64,000 nucleotides of DNA. Origin: Dryocosmus kuriphilus (Eukaryota > Arthropoda > Insecta > Hymenoptera > Cynipidae). This document shows positions 10,498 through 21,382 of the stretch, piece by piece. Below the pieces are notes generated by a model. The model did no database searches. It worked only from the letters and a program-made list of their open reading frames with translations, and was not told the DNA's origin. A program made the position numbers and the translations under genes. The stretch lies in assembly GCA_038277395.1 (NCBI GenBank), contig CM076193.1:92395583-92459582 (forward strand). Direction: 5' to 3'. How positions within the stretch are numbered: position 1 is the stretch's first letter; every line of letters starts with the position of its first letter.

Positions 10498-11944
10498 TGT
10501 ACCTATTTTGCCTTGCATTTGCAATGTTGGACTGGATTTTTAAATTAAAATATTGTTGACATCGGAAAAGGAAAAAGTAACCTGAAATTTAAAAACAACA
10601 CTAAAGGTAAATATTTTATTTATGTTTATACTAAAATCGTAAGTGGCAGTTAGTGAATTTATAAGTTTAGTATAAAAAGTGCTACACTGCGTACAAGGGA
10701 TGTTTTTCACGTCAGATAAGTCAATTGTTGTATTATTACAACATGTAATTTTTATGTATTTCTAAGATTGCTGATGCTTTGTTTAGTGTTGTTTTTAAAT
10801 TTCAGGTTACTTTTTCCTCTTCCGATGTCAACAATATTTTAATTTAAAAATCCAGTTCAACATTGCAAATGCAAGGCAAAATAGGTACAAACGTTTTTCG
10901 AATAACATTCTTAAGGTATTTTTATTTTTATACACTTGTTATTGTTTTAGGTTTCTAGGATCCCCGTAAAAACAACCATCACCCAGGCTGCGCCCTCCGA
11001 AATTTTAATTATTTTTAGTTTTTGAGCTCAGATTTAAATTCAGTTACTTGAAAAATGCATAGGAATCAAGTATAGAGAACAATCCGTAATTAAGTAATAA
11101 TGATTTTGTGATATTCACTATAAATCTAAAAAAAAATGTTTTAGAGTCCACTAAAAACAACAAAAACTTATGTTTTTATTTTTATAATTTTCGTTTTTAT
11201 TTAAATATAAGTATTCTTTGTTAAAGACACTAATATTGAATATTTAATTATTTCTAGGCCTTTTTCGAATAACATTCTACAGGCGTTTTTTATTTCTATA
11301 CACTTCTTATTGTTTTAGGTTTCTAGGATCCCCGTAAAAACATAAAACTAGAGTATTTTTTGTTCAAAAATTATATAGTACGAAGCCCTGATAGTCCCCG
11401 AAGAGCTAAAAAGGTAAAAAAATTAAGTAATATGTATTTTATGTTTTCATACTGAACACGGGATTTTAAAATTATTTCTTTCATTCTGTGTTATAAGTTT
11501 CTTGGAGTTTTGTGTAATATTCTATTAATATTCCGGTTCAGGTTAAAGATTTACACTTCCGGTCAAAAGATTAAGCTCACTTCGAAAAAAAAAAAAAACG
11601 GAAGATCTAAAAAGTATTAATCTCACGAACTACACGCCATAGAGTAATTCTGCGACTCTCATTTTAAAGGTCTTAGGATCATTTTCAAAGTGATTGGTAC
11701 AAAATTTCGAATATCACGTATGATTTTTTTCTACGAGTATTTAAACTAAAAATAATAATAATTTCAAAGGGCGCAGCCTGGATGATGGTCGATTTAGAAT
11801 ATCTTTTGAAAAATAAAGAAAGGAAAATTACAATATTTACAACTAAATGAGCGTAAGTGAATTGTAATTTCCAAGTAGCTACAAAATGAAATTTAATAAT
11901 TTAATAAATTTAGAAACGCAAGTTCCAACAGTCTAATAAAATTG

Positions 11945-12697
11945 TTATTTTCGCAGTTCCTGTTCAAACTGCTGACCATCGTGATCAATGCAGTGCTGCA
12001 GTCGTTCTTCAAACTCACGTCTGATATTTTTTAAAGCTCCCGGCGTAAAGATTTCACGGCAGCTCTCCTGGATTCTTTGTTTCAATTCATCGACGGAATT
12101 GACATTGTGATATTGATAAATGGAGTTTTTAAGAATTCCCCATATACTAAAATCCAGAGGTGTTAGATCTGGAGATCGTGGAGGCCAGCTAATTTCGCCA
12201 CCAAGCCCAATGAGTGTGCCGTTGAATTCTCGTCGAAGAATATTTAAAGGTCCAGCTGTTCGGTGAACCGGATGTCCATCATATTGAAAATATTTGGGTC
12301 TCTAGTATGAAAAATATGTAAGAGTATATTTTTTCTGTTAAAGAGAAGCAATAGGTAATGCGATTTATTTCTGATAAATTAAATCATTATTTAAAATAAT
12401 TTTTTCTTATTTCCTTTAGGTGTACTTACAGGATCGTTTTCTGTCTGCCGGCGAATCTCTGGCAAAATTTGACTTTCAAGTAGCAACTGATACTTTTCGC
12501 TATTTAAATTGCCTTCAATAAAAAATGGCCCAATTGTACTATTGCCAAGGATTCCTAGCCAAACGTTAACTTTTTTATCCCACTGACTGTGGTTTTCTAA
12601 AAATTGCTTAGGATTTTCTCTTGTCCAGATTCGTAAATTTTGTCTATTTCTTTCGCCATGGAGGAAAAACGTTGACATTGGAAGAGGAAAAAGTAAC
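11945..12697 (-). CDS. Mariner/Tc1-superfamily transposase fragment, two exons (right arm of P2)
   Basis: Mirror image of the left-arm gene: exons 12697-12430 and 12301-11945 with the same GTAAGT donor and TAG acceptor and identical exon lengths (268 and 357 bp). It carries the same YDGHPVH and SPDLTPLD motifs. A small difference (REN-PKQ for REN-PRQ) shows that the arms have separate histories or sequencing differences. It lacks the N-terminal DNA-binding part as the left copy does. Confidence 0.78.
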
Positions 12698-13117
12698 CTG
12701 AAATTTAGAAAAAACACTAAACAAAGCATCAGCAATCTTAGAAATACATACAAATTACATGTTGTAATAATACAACAATTTACTTATCTGACGTGAAAAA
12801 CATCCCCTGTACGCAGTGTAGCACTTTTTATACTAAATTTATAATTTCACTAACTGCCACTTACGATTTTAGTATAAACATAAATAAAATATTTATTTTC
12901 TAACCTCTACCATATTTCACAATTAATCTGTCAAATAATCGATCTGTTTTATCGATATCTGTTTACTGCACATGCGCATTCTAAAAAAGTGGCGCGAATT
13001 ACAAAAAGTACCCCTTAATAATATCAAAATGCACGCTTCGGTGCTTTTTGATTTGCATTTTCTTTGCTAAACTTCTACCCATTATAATTCCTATCCTGCA
13101 GCCCACTCGTGGCCACC

Positions 13118-13120
<3 letters not shown>

Positions 13121-13202
<82 letters not shown>
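13121..13202. repeat. (TA)n microsatellite between P2 and Tigger
   Basis: A pure TA tract fills the space between the last base of P2 and the first base of the Tigger element. Both neighbours use TA as target. It is a few repeats longer here than in the second segment (35799-35878). Confidence 0.9.
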
Positions 13203-13207
<5 letters not shown>

Positions 13208-15201
13208 AAACTCGCTTAAGACGTTTTTCAAGGGACCGGAGAAATAATAGTCTTAAGCGGGAAAACTTTTTATGCGGAAAATGAATATTACGACTTACAT
13301 GTATATACAAAACATAAAAATCACTATTTATTGATAATGTAGTATATCTTTATTACTAAATTAAGCTCGTTTTAAAAAACTATCAATTGTTAATTGTCTC
13401 ATGTGAGAGTAATTATTTAATAAAGCATTTTCAACCAACTTTAAGTCAGAAATGATATTATCAGTAAAAAGTAAGATTCCCGGCGATCACGTAGTGACGA
13501 ACTAAATCAAGAGCTGCCTTAGCTTGAAGACGAGTTGGTGGTGGATCTGTCTGTCCTTCTTCTTCCTCTCCGCTATGTGCTTCTACGTTTAACGTTTTAC
13601 CTTCTATAGCATCCGAAATAATTTCATGTAGTTGGCGGATTTCACAAATAACCATATTCGCATCAATTTAACGTATTCATCGAAGTCCAGCTCTTGTCCC
13701 AGTTGCTGTTGTACAACGCCCTAGTCATCGTTTTCGGGAATATTGACTGCATCATGCTCCAAATCTGTCAACTGAAAAGAACAAATCAAATTTTTATCTA
13801 TGTTCGAACACGCTAAACTTAAATTTTTTATTATGAATTCACCTTATTAAAATCAGCTTTTTAAAAGCAATTGGCAATTGTAGCTGGCTGAATAGTATCC
13901 CAAGGAACGTGAAAGTTTAGTATAGCATCGAGTAAATTCACAGGTTTAGAAGTATCTGGATTTTCCATATTTCGTAAAAATCTTTGGACAAGACTTCTTC
14001 TGTAAAACGTTTTTACAACTTTAATTATCCCTTGGTCCAAGGGCTGCAGTAAGCATGTCGAGTTAGGTGATAAAAACACAAGTTCAATGTTATGAAGCGG
14101 TGTATTGGCAGGATGGGCAGGACACTTGTCTATAAGTAAACAAATTTTTCTTCCTCCATTTTGAAAAACGTTCAGCAGTTATCCATGCCTTACGTTGGCC
14201 AGAGTAGTCGCAGGGCAATTTATGAACGTTCTTAAAGCACCGTGGCTTTGCACTTTTTCCAATGATAAGCAGGTTCAGTTTTTCTGATCCATCAGCATTG
14301 CAACATGCAAGTACAGTGGTCCTTTCTTTACTTAACTTTCCGCCGTGGCAATTTTCTCCTTTGAACGTGACGATTTACTTGGAATTAGTTTGAAAAATAA
14401 TCCAAACTCATCCGCATTGAAAATGTCTGCTAAGCGGTACCTACCTGGCTGTGTATTGTGGAAGAATAGTATTTTTCCATACGTTAACATCTGTTGTATT
14501 AACTGCCTAGGATTTACCGCAGATCTGTTTGTAAACAATACCAGTGCGCGATTTAAATCGGTCAAGCCAGCTTATCGATGCAGAAAAATCTCCAATATTA
14601 AGACTGCTAGCTATTTCACGTGCTTTTGCTTAAATTATTGGGCCACTCAATGGGATGTTACATGCGCGTGCTTGATGAAACCATTCAATTGAAATTTTTT
14701 CTAGCTTTTCATATTTCGGACATTTCACTTTTCGATGCTTATTATCACCACTCACAGAAAGCTCTTTAAGAGCTTTTTGCTTTTCGATAATACCTTGTAA
14801 CGTCGAAACTGGCAAATTAATTGTCTCAGCAAACTTTTTTTGCTTCATCCCACTAATCGTAACACACTCTTTATATTTATTTACAATATTTAGTGTTTCG
14901 CTGACTGTTAGCGACTTTTTCGTGATTTTGCGAGAATCCATTACGTTATGTCACGACAACGGTGTTTATGAAACTAAATGTTGAATGTAGTGGGGATGAA
15001 TAGCGAATTCAAGTTCTATAATATGTCTTAAATGGGAATTTTGTATCGCAGGGGCCATCGAAAATGCGTCTTCTTAAGCGGGAAACCGGTTTAAGCGGGA
15101 ACGTCTTAAGCGTGAAATTTTACATGTGGAGCTTATGGGAAGTTCAAAAAACCGGCAAAAAAGTGCGTATTAAGCGGGAACGTCTTAAGTGAGTTTTACT
15201 G
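13203..15201 (-). mobile_element. Tigger/pogo DNA transposon, nearly complete (copy 1)
   Basis: Ends are inverted repeats: TAGTAAAACTCGCTTAAGACG at the left, and the complement of CAGTAAAACTCACTTAAGACG at the right, each bordered by TA. Further internal copies of GCGGGAA-GTCTTAAG sit near both ends. The interior encodes a pogo-type transposase on the minus strand. At 2.0 kb it has the usual length of a full element. Confidence 0.87.
13461..14941 (-). pseudogene. Tigger/pogo transposase, frameshifted
   Basis: The first block (14941-14630) is the CENP-B/pogo-type helix-turn-helix (SLTVSETLNIVNKYKE, then KKFAETINLPVSTLQGI). The second (14565-14332) contains ADEFGLFFKLIPSKS with the first catalytic Asp. 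A third has LIDKCPAHP with the second Asp, and 14079-13861 has LLQPLDQGIIKVVKTFYRR with the third, giving the DDD triad of the pogo group. A 71-nt intron with GTGAAT donor and TTCTTTTCAG acceptor (13842-13772) precedes an acidic C-terminal exon (13655-13461 in part). At least three frame changes or stops separate the blocks. All catalytic motifs are nevertheless readable, so decay is recent. The second segment holds the same gene at 36137-37617. Confidence 0.85.
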
Positions 15202-15894
15202 TATATATATATAGGGTGTTCTGGTATTCAAAATACATATATATTTATATATTCATATTCCTCATTAAAAACTGAATAAAAAACTCTCATGAAAAAAATT
15301 AATCGGAAGCATCATTAAAAAGTTATTAACAATTAAAGATTAACCAGTTGCAATCGAGGGTAGGGTAGACGAGCGTGTATGTGCGGGCAACGAGAGTGGG
15401 TGCGAACTTCAGCTAACTACCCTGCCAGTCGTTTATAGAGGAAGCTGTGACCATCGCGGCAACTTCACTCGGATATTTCGAGTAGAGGAACAAAATTTGA
15501 AAAAAAAGTTTGGCTAATACACTAAACTGTTGATAAATGAACCAACATCATTAAACGTAGAGTTAAATTTGTTATAGCAATTATTTAAAAAGTAGTTTGA
15601 TAATCAGTAGGGATGAGCAAAATTTATTCAATTTGAAATCGTGATTTTTCGAGTTAACTTAAGGTAATTTCGAGCATGCTCGCAGTTAAGAATTCAATCA
15701 AAAAAAAAAAAGTACAATGCATTTTTTCATATATGGGTGTAGAAGTGAGATATGACTGAATGACAAATAGGAATGATTGATAATAATTTAAATAGAACTT
15801 GTTCACGCCACATAAGTGCACGTGTGAATGGGAAATTAGTGTGTAATTATTTTGGGGTTGAATTTTAATCAGCGGAAAACATAATCGACGAATG
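15202..15894. other. Unassigned AT-rich sequence right of Tigger
   Basis: It starts with a short TA tract and GGGTGTTCTGGTATTC, which could be the edge of another TA-flanked element, but no partner end was found. No ORF of note. The GC-richer part around 15350-15480 shows nothing recognisable. Confidence 0.4.
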
Positions 15895-16515
15895 AGCTTG
15901 ATGAAGTTTTTTTTCAGTCCTTCAATAAATTGACGAAAAATCAGAAAAGTATTTTTTGAAGTCCGAAAAAATATTCTGACGTAAAGCTTGTGGAAGCGAG
16001 CTTACTTTGGGAGGTATACATTTTCTTAGAAAGTTTCTATCTAAACATATGGTATTAATCTAATGAAAAATGAATAAAGGGTCAGAAAATTATTTTAGCA
16101 TGTCCGAGAAAATATTCCCACGTAAAAGTCGTATAAGCGAACTTACTTTGTAGAATAATAAATATTCTATGGAATTTCTATTCGAACATCCGTTAGTAGT
16201 CGAATGAAGCCTTGATGAAGTGTCTCAAAATTATTTTTTGGAGTCTGAAAGTATATTCCCGACTAGGAGTCGAGAAATCGAATTTGGTAGTAATCGAATG
16301 AAACTTTAATAAAGGTTAATAAGAACATTTTTTGAGACAAAATATTCCCGACTACAAGTCGAGAAACCGAACTTTTTTGGGAGCATATTGTGGGATTCTT
16401 TATTGGCATATCCAGTAGTAATAAAATAAAACCTTCATAAAGATTAATAAAATTATTTTTGAAGTCATAAAAAATATTCCTGATTAAAAGTCGAAGAATC
16501 GAACTTACTTTAAGG
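15895..16515. repeat. Five degenerate tandem units of about 90-140 bp
   Basis: The phrase (A)GTC-x-GAAAAAATATTC followed by CCGAC-x-AAGTCGAGAAATCGAACTTACTTT recurs near 15960, 16099, 16240, 16332 and 16463, and AATGAAAC-TTAATAAAG lies between units. Similarity between units is moderate. No coding potential stands out. The second segment carries it at 38572-39192. Confidence 0.65.
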
Positions 16516-18172
16516 CCATGTAAAAGGTGGGTCACGTGACCAAGACAGTCCTGAGATCGACATTTTTTGCCCCGTATTTAAAAATACAACTTAAAATAAT
16601 GCAGAAGAAGTTTGGGAAAATATTAATAAATGTAAAAGAACAGTGTGTGACAAAGCGTGAATTCGTGGAGCAATAAAAGTTTACTATAAAAAATAATAAA
16701 TAGCAACACATTCACTTTGCACTAGGTACACGTTCCTACTCTGTCGGTAAAGAAGCAATATCGCTGTTGGTAAGTTATTATTGATTTTTGGCAGCAGGTG
16801 GCGTCAGGGGTGCGTTTTTAGTTGGGATCGAAATTGTCAGAAACACTGTAACAAGTCTGAAAGTTTCCATCACATTATCGGAAATCAAAATTGGAATCGC
16901 ATGTTGCGATTTGAATGAAACTTGGTTTTACAACCTGGGTATAAAAATTTCAAAATTATTTCTCAACACATCTACTGTGTAGAAATTATTATCCTGATAA
17001 CGCAGTTTGTTTACAATAAAGCAGTGGTACATAAGAACCTTAGTTATGTCGATCATGTAGATAAAATTTCTAAGGGAATCAATGCTTAAACTCATTAAAA
17101 ATAAAAATTATGTGCAAATAATATTTTTAAATATGTTTCAGAGAAATGTTTTCTTATCGGATTATCTAGAAAATGATTGATAAAATCCTGAACAATCTGT
17201 TTCGAAAAATTTTATGAGAAAAATTATTCTTAAGGGGATATTTCATCATAAAAAAGGAATTTTCCTCAGTGTTCATAAGATTTTATATAATATTTTCTAA
17301 CATTTTACAGAAATTTTGAAACGTAAATTGCGTAATAAACTTTGCATTTGATAAAAACGTGTATGCCTATATTAATCAAGAAAAATTGTTAATGAAAAAC
17401 ATTAAAAATAATATTTCAAAGCTTTCTACAAATGAAACAAACTGAAAATTGTATTCCAAAATGAAATAATATTTTTACTTGAACACTAACGCAAAACTAA
17501 AATTATGTTACATTTCATATACAATTTTACTGAGATTCACTAATATTATCTTCTGAAACATCGCGGATAAACATACTTTTCACTTCGAAAAACATTAAAT
17601 CATAGTGTAAATCAACAAAAGTTTTCGGTGATTGTACTCTAATTAGATCTCGTCAATACTGGACTTTGACAGCAATGAATAATAACAGATATTATTCAGT
17701 TGGTTGAAAGAGGTACTTTAATATATATAAATGTGTTAAAACTTTATACAAAGAAACTTTTAAAATTTATATCAAGTCATAATATTTTTAAGGGAGCAAA
17801 TTAATAAAAAATAAAATAAAATTGGTCCCTTCTTTCACAATTTAGTGCAAAATTCCGCTAATATTTTTTCCACGTGGAAAGAATGTTTTACCCTTCAAAT
17901 GTATTTTTTTCTTTTAATAATGAAAATGTATTAACTTCCACACACATATTGCTCCACTTCACCACAAAAATTAATTTTTGTCATTAATCCTAAAATTTAA
18001 TCAAGTTTTTTCTGACATTATTGTTCCTTTGCACGAGATACTTGGTTCTCCTACGTGAAGGCTCTACTTCTATCATGTGAACTCTTTTTCTTTTATTGTT
18101 TGAAGAAGAAATATTATAACTCATTTTCTAATAGATTGCGTGGTTATAATATTTTCAGTGTCTGAGCTGTCG
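16516..18172. other. Unassigned AT-rich sequence
   Basis: No gene, RNA or mobile-element signature is recognised. Short open stretches have no familiar motifs. GTAAGT near 16770 and polypyrimidine-AG stretches occur, so a non-coding part of a host transcript cannot be ruled out. Confidence 0.4.
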
Positions 18173-18340
18173 CCGACAGATGGCTCCACTGCTCCCTCAG
18201 TGGTACGCGTCCGTGCTAAGTTATCGACAGTCGGTGTTACCCTGCGTCGGTAAGGTAGGGTTCCCCGAAAAGAAACTTCTTTTTTCGCCGATAGGTGGCA
18301 CCAATGTCCGTTATTACCCTGTATCGGTAAAGTAGGAATG
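18173..18340. repeat. Two tandem units starting with a CTCF-like word
   Basis: CCGACAGATGGCTC (18173) and CCGATAGGTGGCAC (18288) each head a block that ends in TTACCCTG-TCGGTAA-GTAGG. The second word matches 12 of 14 positions of the animal CTCF core as I remember it. The repetition shows that this is a repeat family; binding is only a possibility. Confidence 0.45.
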
Positions 18341-18394
18341 TTGAGGTAGGTATTTACCATATATAGCACCACTACAAGCTTTGCGTGATCGCCA

Positions 18395-19010
18395 CATTCC
18401 TTATTATTATTAAGGTTATGTATTGGAATTTACTTCTCCAAAATTCTCTCTCTCTTTCACTATATATCGGCTTGTATACTAAAATATAAGAGCATAAATT
18501 CAATGGGGTGCAGGCTAGAACATGCTTTCCCCCTCTCTCTCCAACACTGACCTCATTATGGTTGCGGAAGGGACGGAGGGGTAAGGGGGGAGTCTCGTCA
18601 CATTACGCAAGATGGTATAATAATTTTTAAATCTCAAAATAATCAGATGTTAAAGCACAAAAATTTTGTTGGATTGTGCTCAAGAAATGCAATCACTTTT
18701 GCCTCTTCTAAAATTCCGTACTCCTCAATCAAAACTCAAAAATCTCAAAATAATCAGATATTGAAAAACAACGATTTTGCTGAAGAAATGCAATCACTTT
18801 TACCTCTTGTATAATTCCGTACGACTAATAGTTCCTGAATCAAAACTCGAAAATCTCAAAATAACCAGATATTGAAAACAACAACTTCTCTGGGTTGTGC
18901 TCAAGAAATGCAATCACTTTTCCCTGTAGCGTAAGTCAGAATACATTCCTTATTACTATTAAGGTTATGTATTGTAAATTACTTCTCGAATATTCTATCT
19001 CTCTCACCCT
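18395..19010. repeat. Nested minisatellite: three 100-120-bp units between two direct repeats
   Basis: The outer direct repeat CATTCCTTATTA-TATTAAGG is at 18395 and 18945. Between them AAATCTCAAAATAA-CAGAT and GAAATGCAATCACTTTT recur three times (near 18630, 18745 and 18850). No coding. Confidence 0.65.
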
Positions 19011-19030
19011 CCATCGGCTTCCTAAGACGT

Positions 19031-19300
19031 GTCGTTTCCTCTCACCGGCTTCCGCTTCCCCTCCCACCCGCCCTTTCGCCTCGACGCGGCATCTCTAAAC
19101 AGGTTTCGACAAGCATGATGACGATATCTCAAGCCTGTTGGAACACGCATAATGATAGCCGTGGCGCTTCCTCTCACCGGCTTCCGCTTCCCCTCCCACC
19201 CGCCCTTCCCCCTCCAATGCGGCATCTCTAGAGAAGTTTCGACAAGAATGATGACGTAATATCTCAAGCCTGTTGGAACACGCATAATGATGTAATTTTT
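19031..19300. repeat. Two tandem units of about 130 bp (CTCACCGGCTTCCGC)
   Basis: Each unit contains CCTCTCACCGGCTTCCGC, GCGGCATCTCTA and AAGCCTGTTGGAACACGC. Overlapping open stretches on the minus strand are by-products of the repeat and should not be called genes. Confidence 0.75.
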
Positions 19301-19317
19301 CGACACTCATAGATTAT

Positions 19318-19490
19318 TTGACACACACACACACTTCTTGATTTACATACATATACGATGCCACACAAACACATACATTCACCCAGCTTCGCTCGATTTC
19401 ATTCACACATCTTCATTTACATACATATACGATGACGCACAAACACATACATTCACCCAGCTTCACTCGATTTCACTCACTTGCAATTTT
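19318..19490. repeat. (AC)n and two tandem ~75-bp units
   Basis: A short ACAC run is followed by two copies of a unit containing ATTTACATACATATACGATG and ACCCAGCTTC-CTCGATTTC. No coding. Confidence 0.75.
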
Positions 19491-19894
19491 TCGACACGCA
19501 TAAATTATAAAGTTAAAAATAAAATACTTACCTGTAATTTAACGATAAAAAGAGTTAGCAATATTGAAAATTTCTACCCATCGATGTTCCAAAGTCGCTC
19601 GATGTTATTATGGAAAGAAATGCAACCCACCGATGTGTTGGATATCCATCTTTGAGAAACGAATAATGAAAATCAAAGCAAACTGAATTTAACTTATCTA
19701 TAAACTAAAATTAAAAAATAAGTACACAGAGAATTCAGTAAATGCTATAATGTATTTACTCAATCTACATGTTGAAATTCGAACATGTTGTATTTACCAC
19801 CAAAGTAGTAAAAGGAAAGTTTTTTCTGCTGGACTGCAATTTCCAGTTTCTCAAATGTTTCCATGTATTGTGGATATTCAAAGATTTTCTTAAT

Positions 19895-20006
19895 TTTTAA
19901 AGTAAGGAGGTTGTCAAGCTTCATGAGTCGGTTTTTGTTTCAAGCTAAATGATTGTAAAACCACAGTTTGCAGAAGGGTTCTGTTTCAGGTTAAATTTCT
20001 GTACTT

Positions 20007-20082
<76 letters not shown>

Positions 20083-20945
20083 ACGTGTGTGTGTATGTGT
20101 GACTCAAGGGAAAAAATAAAAATTAGAACTGACTGAGAAATTTTATTTGACGTCAGAGGACGCATTGAGAACTCGAAAGCACTGCGCAGGAAGTTTCCAT
20201 AGAGAATCTTTCCAGAAGCGTCCAGGTAGATTGTATCAGCGATTCCAGACTTCTCGACAGGTTTTAACACGCATACGCATAGTTCAACGAATACTTGAAG
20301 CGCCATTGCTAGGAGTTTATGTTCGAATTTGACGAAGATAAAACCATTCATTTACCGATGGGTCGTGTCTGTACTAAATGTGTGCCTGTAAAATTAATCA
20401 GTGCGATGATGGTTCGTGTCCGTGCTAAAATTAAATTCAGTTAATAACCAAGTACGGCGTGTTATCGAGCTAAAGGCTTCATGAGCAGAGTTCTATTTCA
20501 AGGTACATGATTGTAAAACAACATTTCAGCAGCAGGGTTCTGCTCTAGGCTGAATGTCTGTAAAATTAGTCAGTAATCGACAATATATGGTGGTTTGTGT
20601 CGGTGCTAAAATTAAATTCAGTCCGTAATCAAATACGGCGGGTTGTTGAGATATAGGTTTCAGGGGCAAGGTTCTGTTCCAAGCTAAATGTTTTAAAACC
20701 ACAGTTCGGCGAAAGGGTTCTGTTACAGGCTAAATGTCTGCAAAATTAATCAGTAATCCAAAGTCGATGATGATTCATGTCCGTGCTGAATATCTGTAAA
20801 ATTAGTCAGTAACCAACTGGTGATGGTGGTTCATGTCCGCGCTAAATGTCTGTAAAAACAGTCACTTACAAGCAGGCAATGATGATGCTTCGTGTCTGTG
20901 GTAGAACGTCATTCAATCAGTAACTAAGTACGGTGGGTTGCTGAC
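19895..20945. repeat. Degenerate minisatellite, about 60-70-bp units
   Basis: GGTTCTGTT-CAGGCTAAATG-CTGTAAAAT-A-TCAGTAA and TTCATGTCCGTGCTAAAT recur about a dozen times with considerable drift; one stray unit lies near 21657. The array is interrupted by a long GT microsatellite and about 200 bp of unrelated sequence (20101-20340). The second segment carries it at 42575-43615. Confidence 0.7.
20009..20100. repeat. (GT)n microsatellite
   Basis: About 92 bp of GT with one GCAC and one TA interruption near the right end. The twin at 42684-42780 is slightly longer. Confidence 0.95.
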
Positions 20946-21309
20946 ATTGGACTTCTGTGACGACTTGGGGTATTTATGATGTACATGTTTCTGTAACTTT
21001 GTAATAAAGTGGGAGATATATTAATAAACAAAGATAGTACGTACATTAGTTGAGGATATATACAGAAAATTCTATAGGAAGCCACACAAAATAATAATAA
21101 TAATAATAATCCCAAGTCATATAAAACACTGCAATATCAGAATGCATTTTATTGAAGGTTTTATCATTTGTAGCAACACTTTAAATCGGTGCGTTTATCT
21201 CTTAATGGTAAATATGTAATATAGTATATATCAGCATTCTCGAAGCTTGAGATAAAAGGTGACATACATTTTATTAACAGGTTTCACACTCGCTCTTCTT
21301 TAAACGCCT

Positions 21310-21312
<3 letters not shown>

Positions 21313-21382
<70 letters not shown>
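21313..21382. repeat. (TC)n microsatellite
   Basis: About 70 bp of TC with one TTT interruption; twin at 43994-44063. Confidence 0.95.

Larger units (their letters stand above)
7891..13120. mobile_element. P2: palindromic composite of two mariner-like elements (copy 1)
   Basis: The left end CAGGGTGGCCACGAGTGGG is matched in inverse at 13120, and the two 2.6-kb arms are inverted copies of each other. Each arm carries a transposase fragment pointing toward the centre (8316-9072 plus, 11945-12697 minus). Both ends abut TA-rich tracts, as expected for Tc1/mariner insertion at TA. The centre (about 10615-10830) contains another copy of the region just upstream of the transposase exon, so the structure is nested. 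The left arm has two full and one partial copy of a 368-bp direct repeat, the right arm one full and one partial. A fold-back composite from one truncated parent is the simplest explanation. Confidence 0.82.

Noticed and set aside
13121..13202. CRISPR-like or satellite array
   Set aside because: Simple TA tract; no spacer-repeat organisation anywhere in the window.
12999..13310. Open stretches with long Tyr-Ile runs across the (TA)n tract
   Set aside because: Produced by translating a TA microsatellite between P2 and Tigger.
16788..16982. 64-codon open stretch starting MAAGGVRGAFLVG, repeated at 39465
   Set aside because: Non-ATG start, no motif, and the repetition comes from the segment duplication.
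19986..20351. Open stretch with Thr-His run on the minus strand, and Val-Cys run on the plus strand
   Set aside because: Translation of the (GT)n microsatellite.
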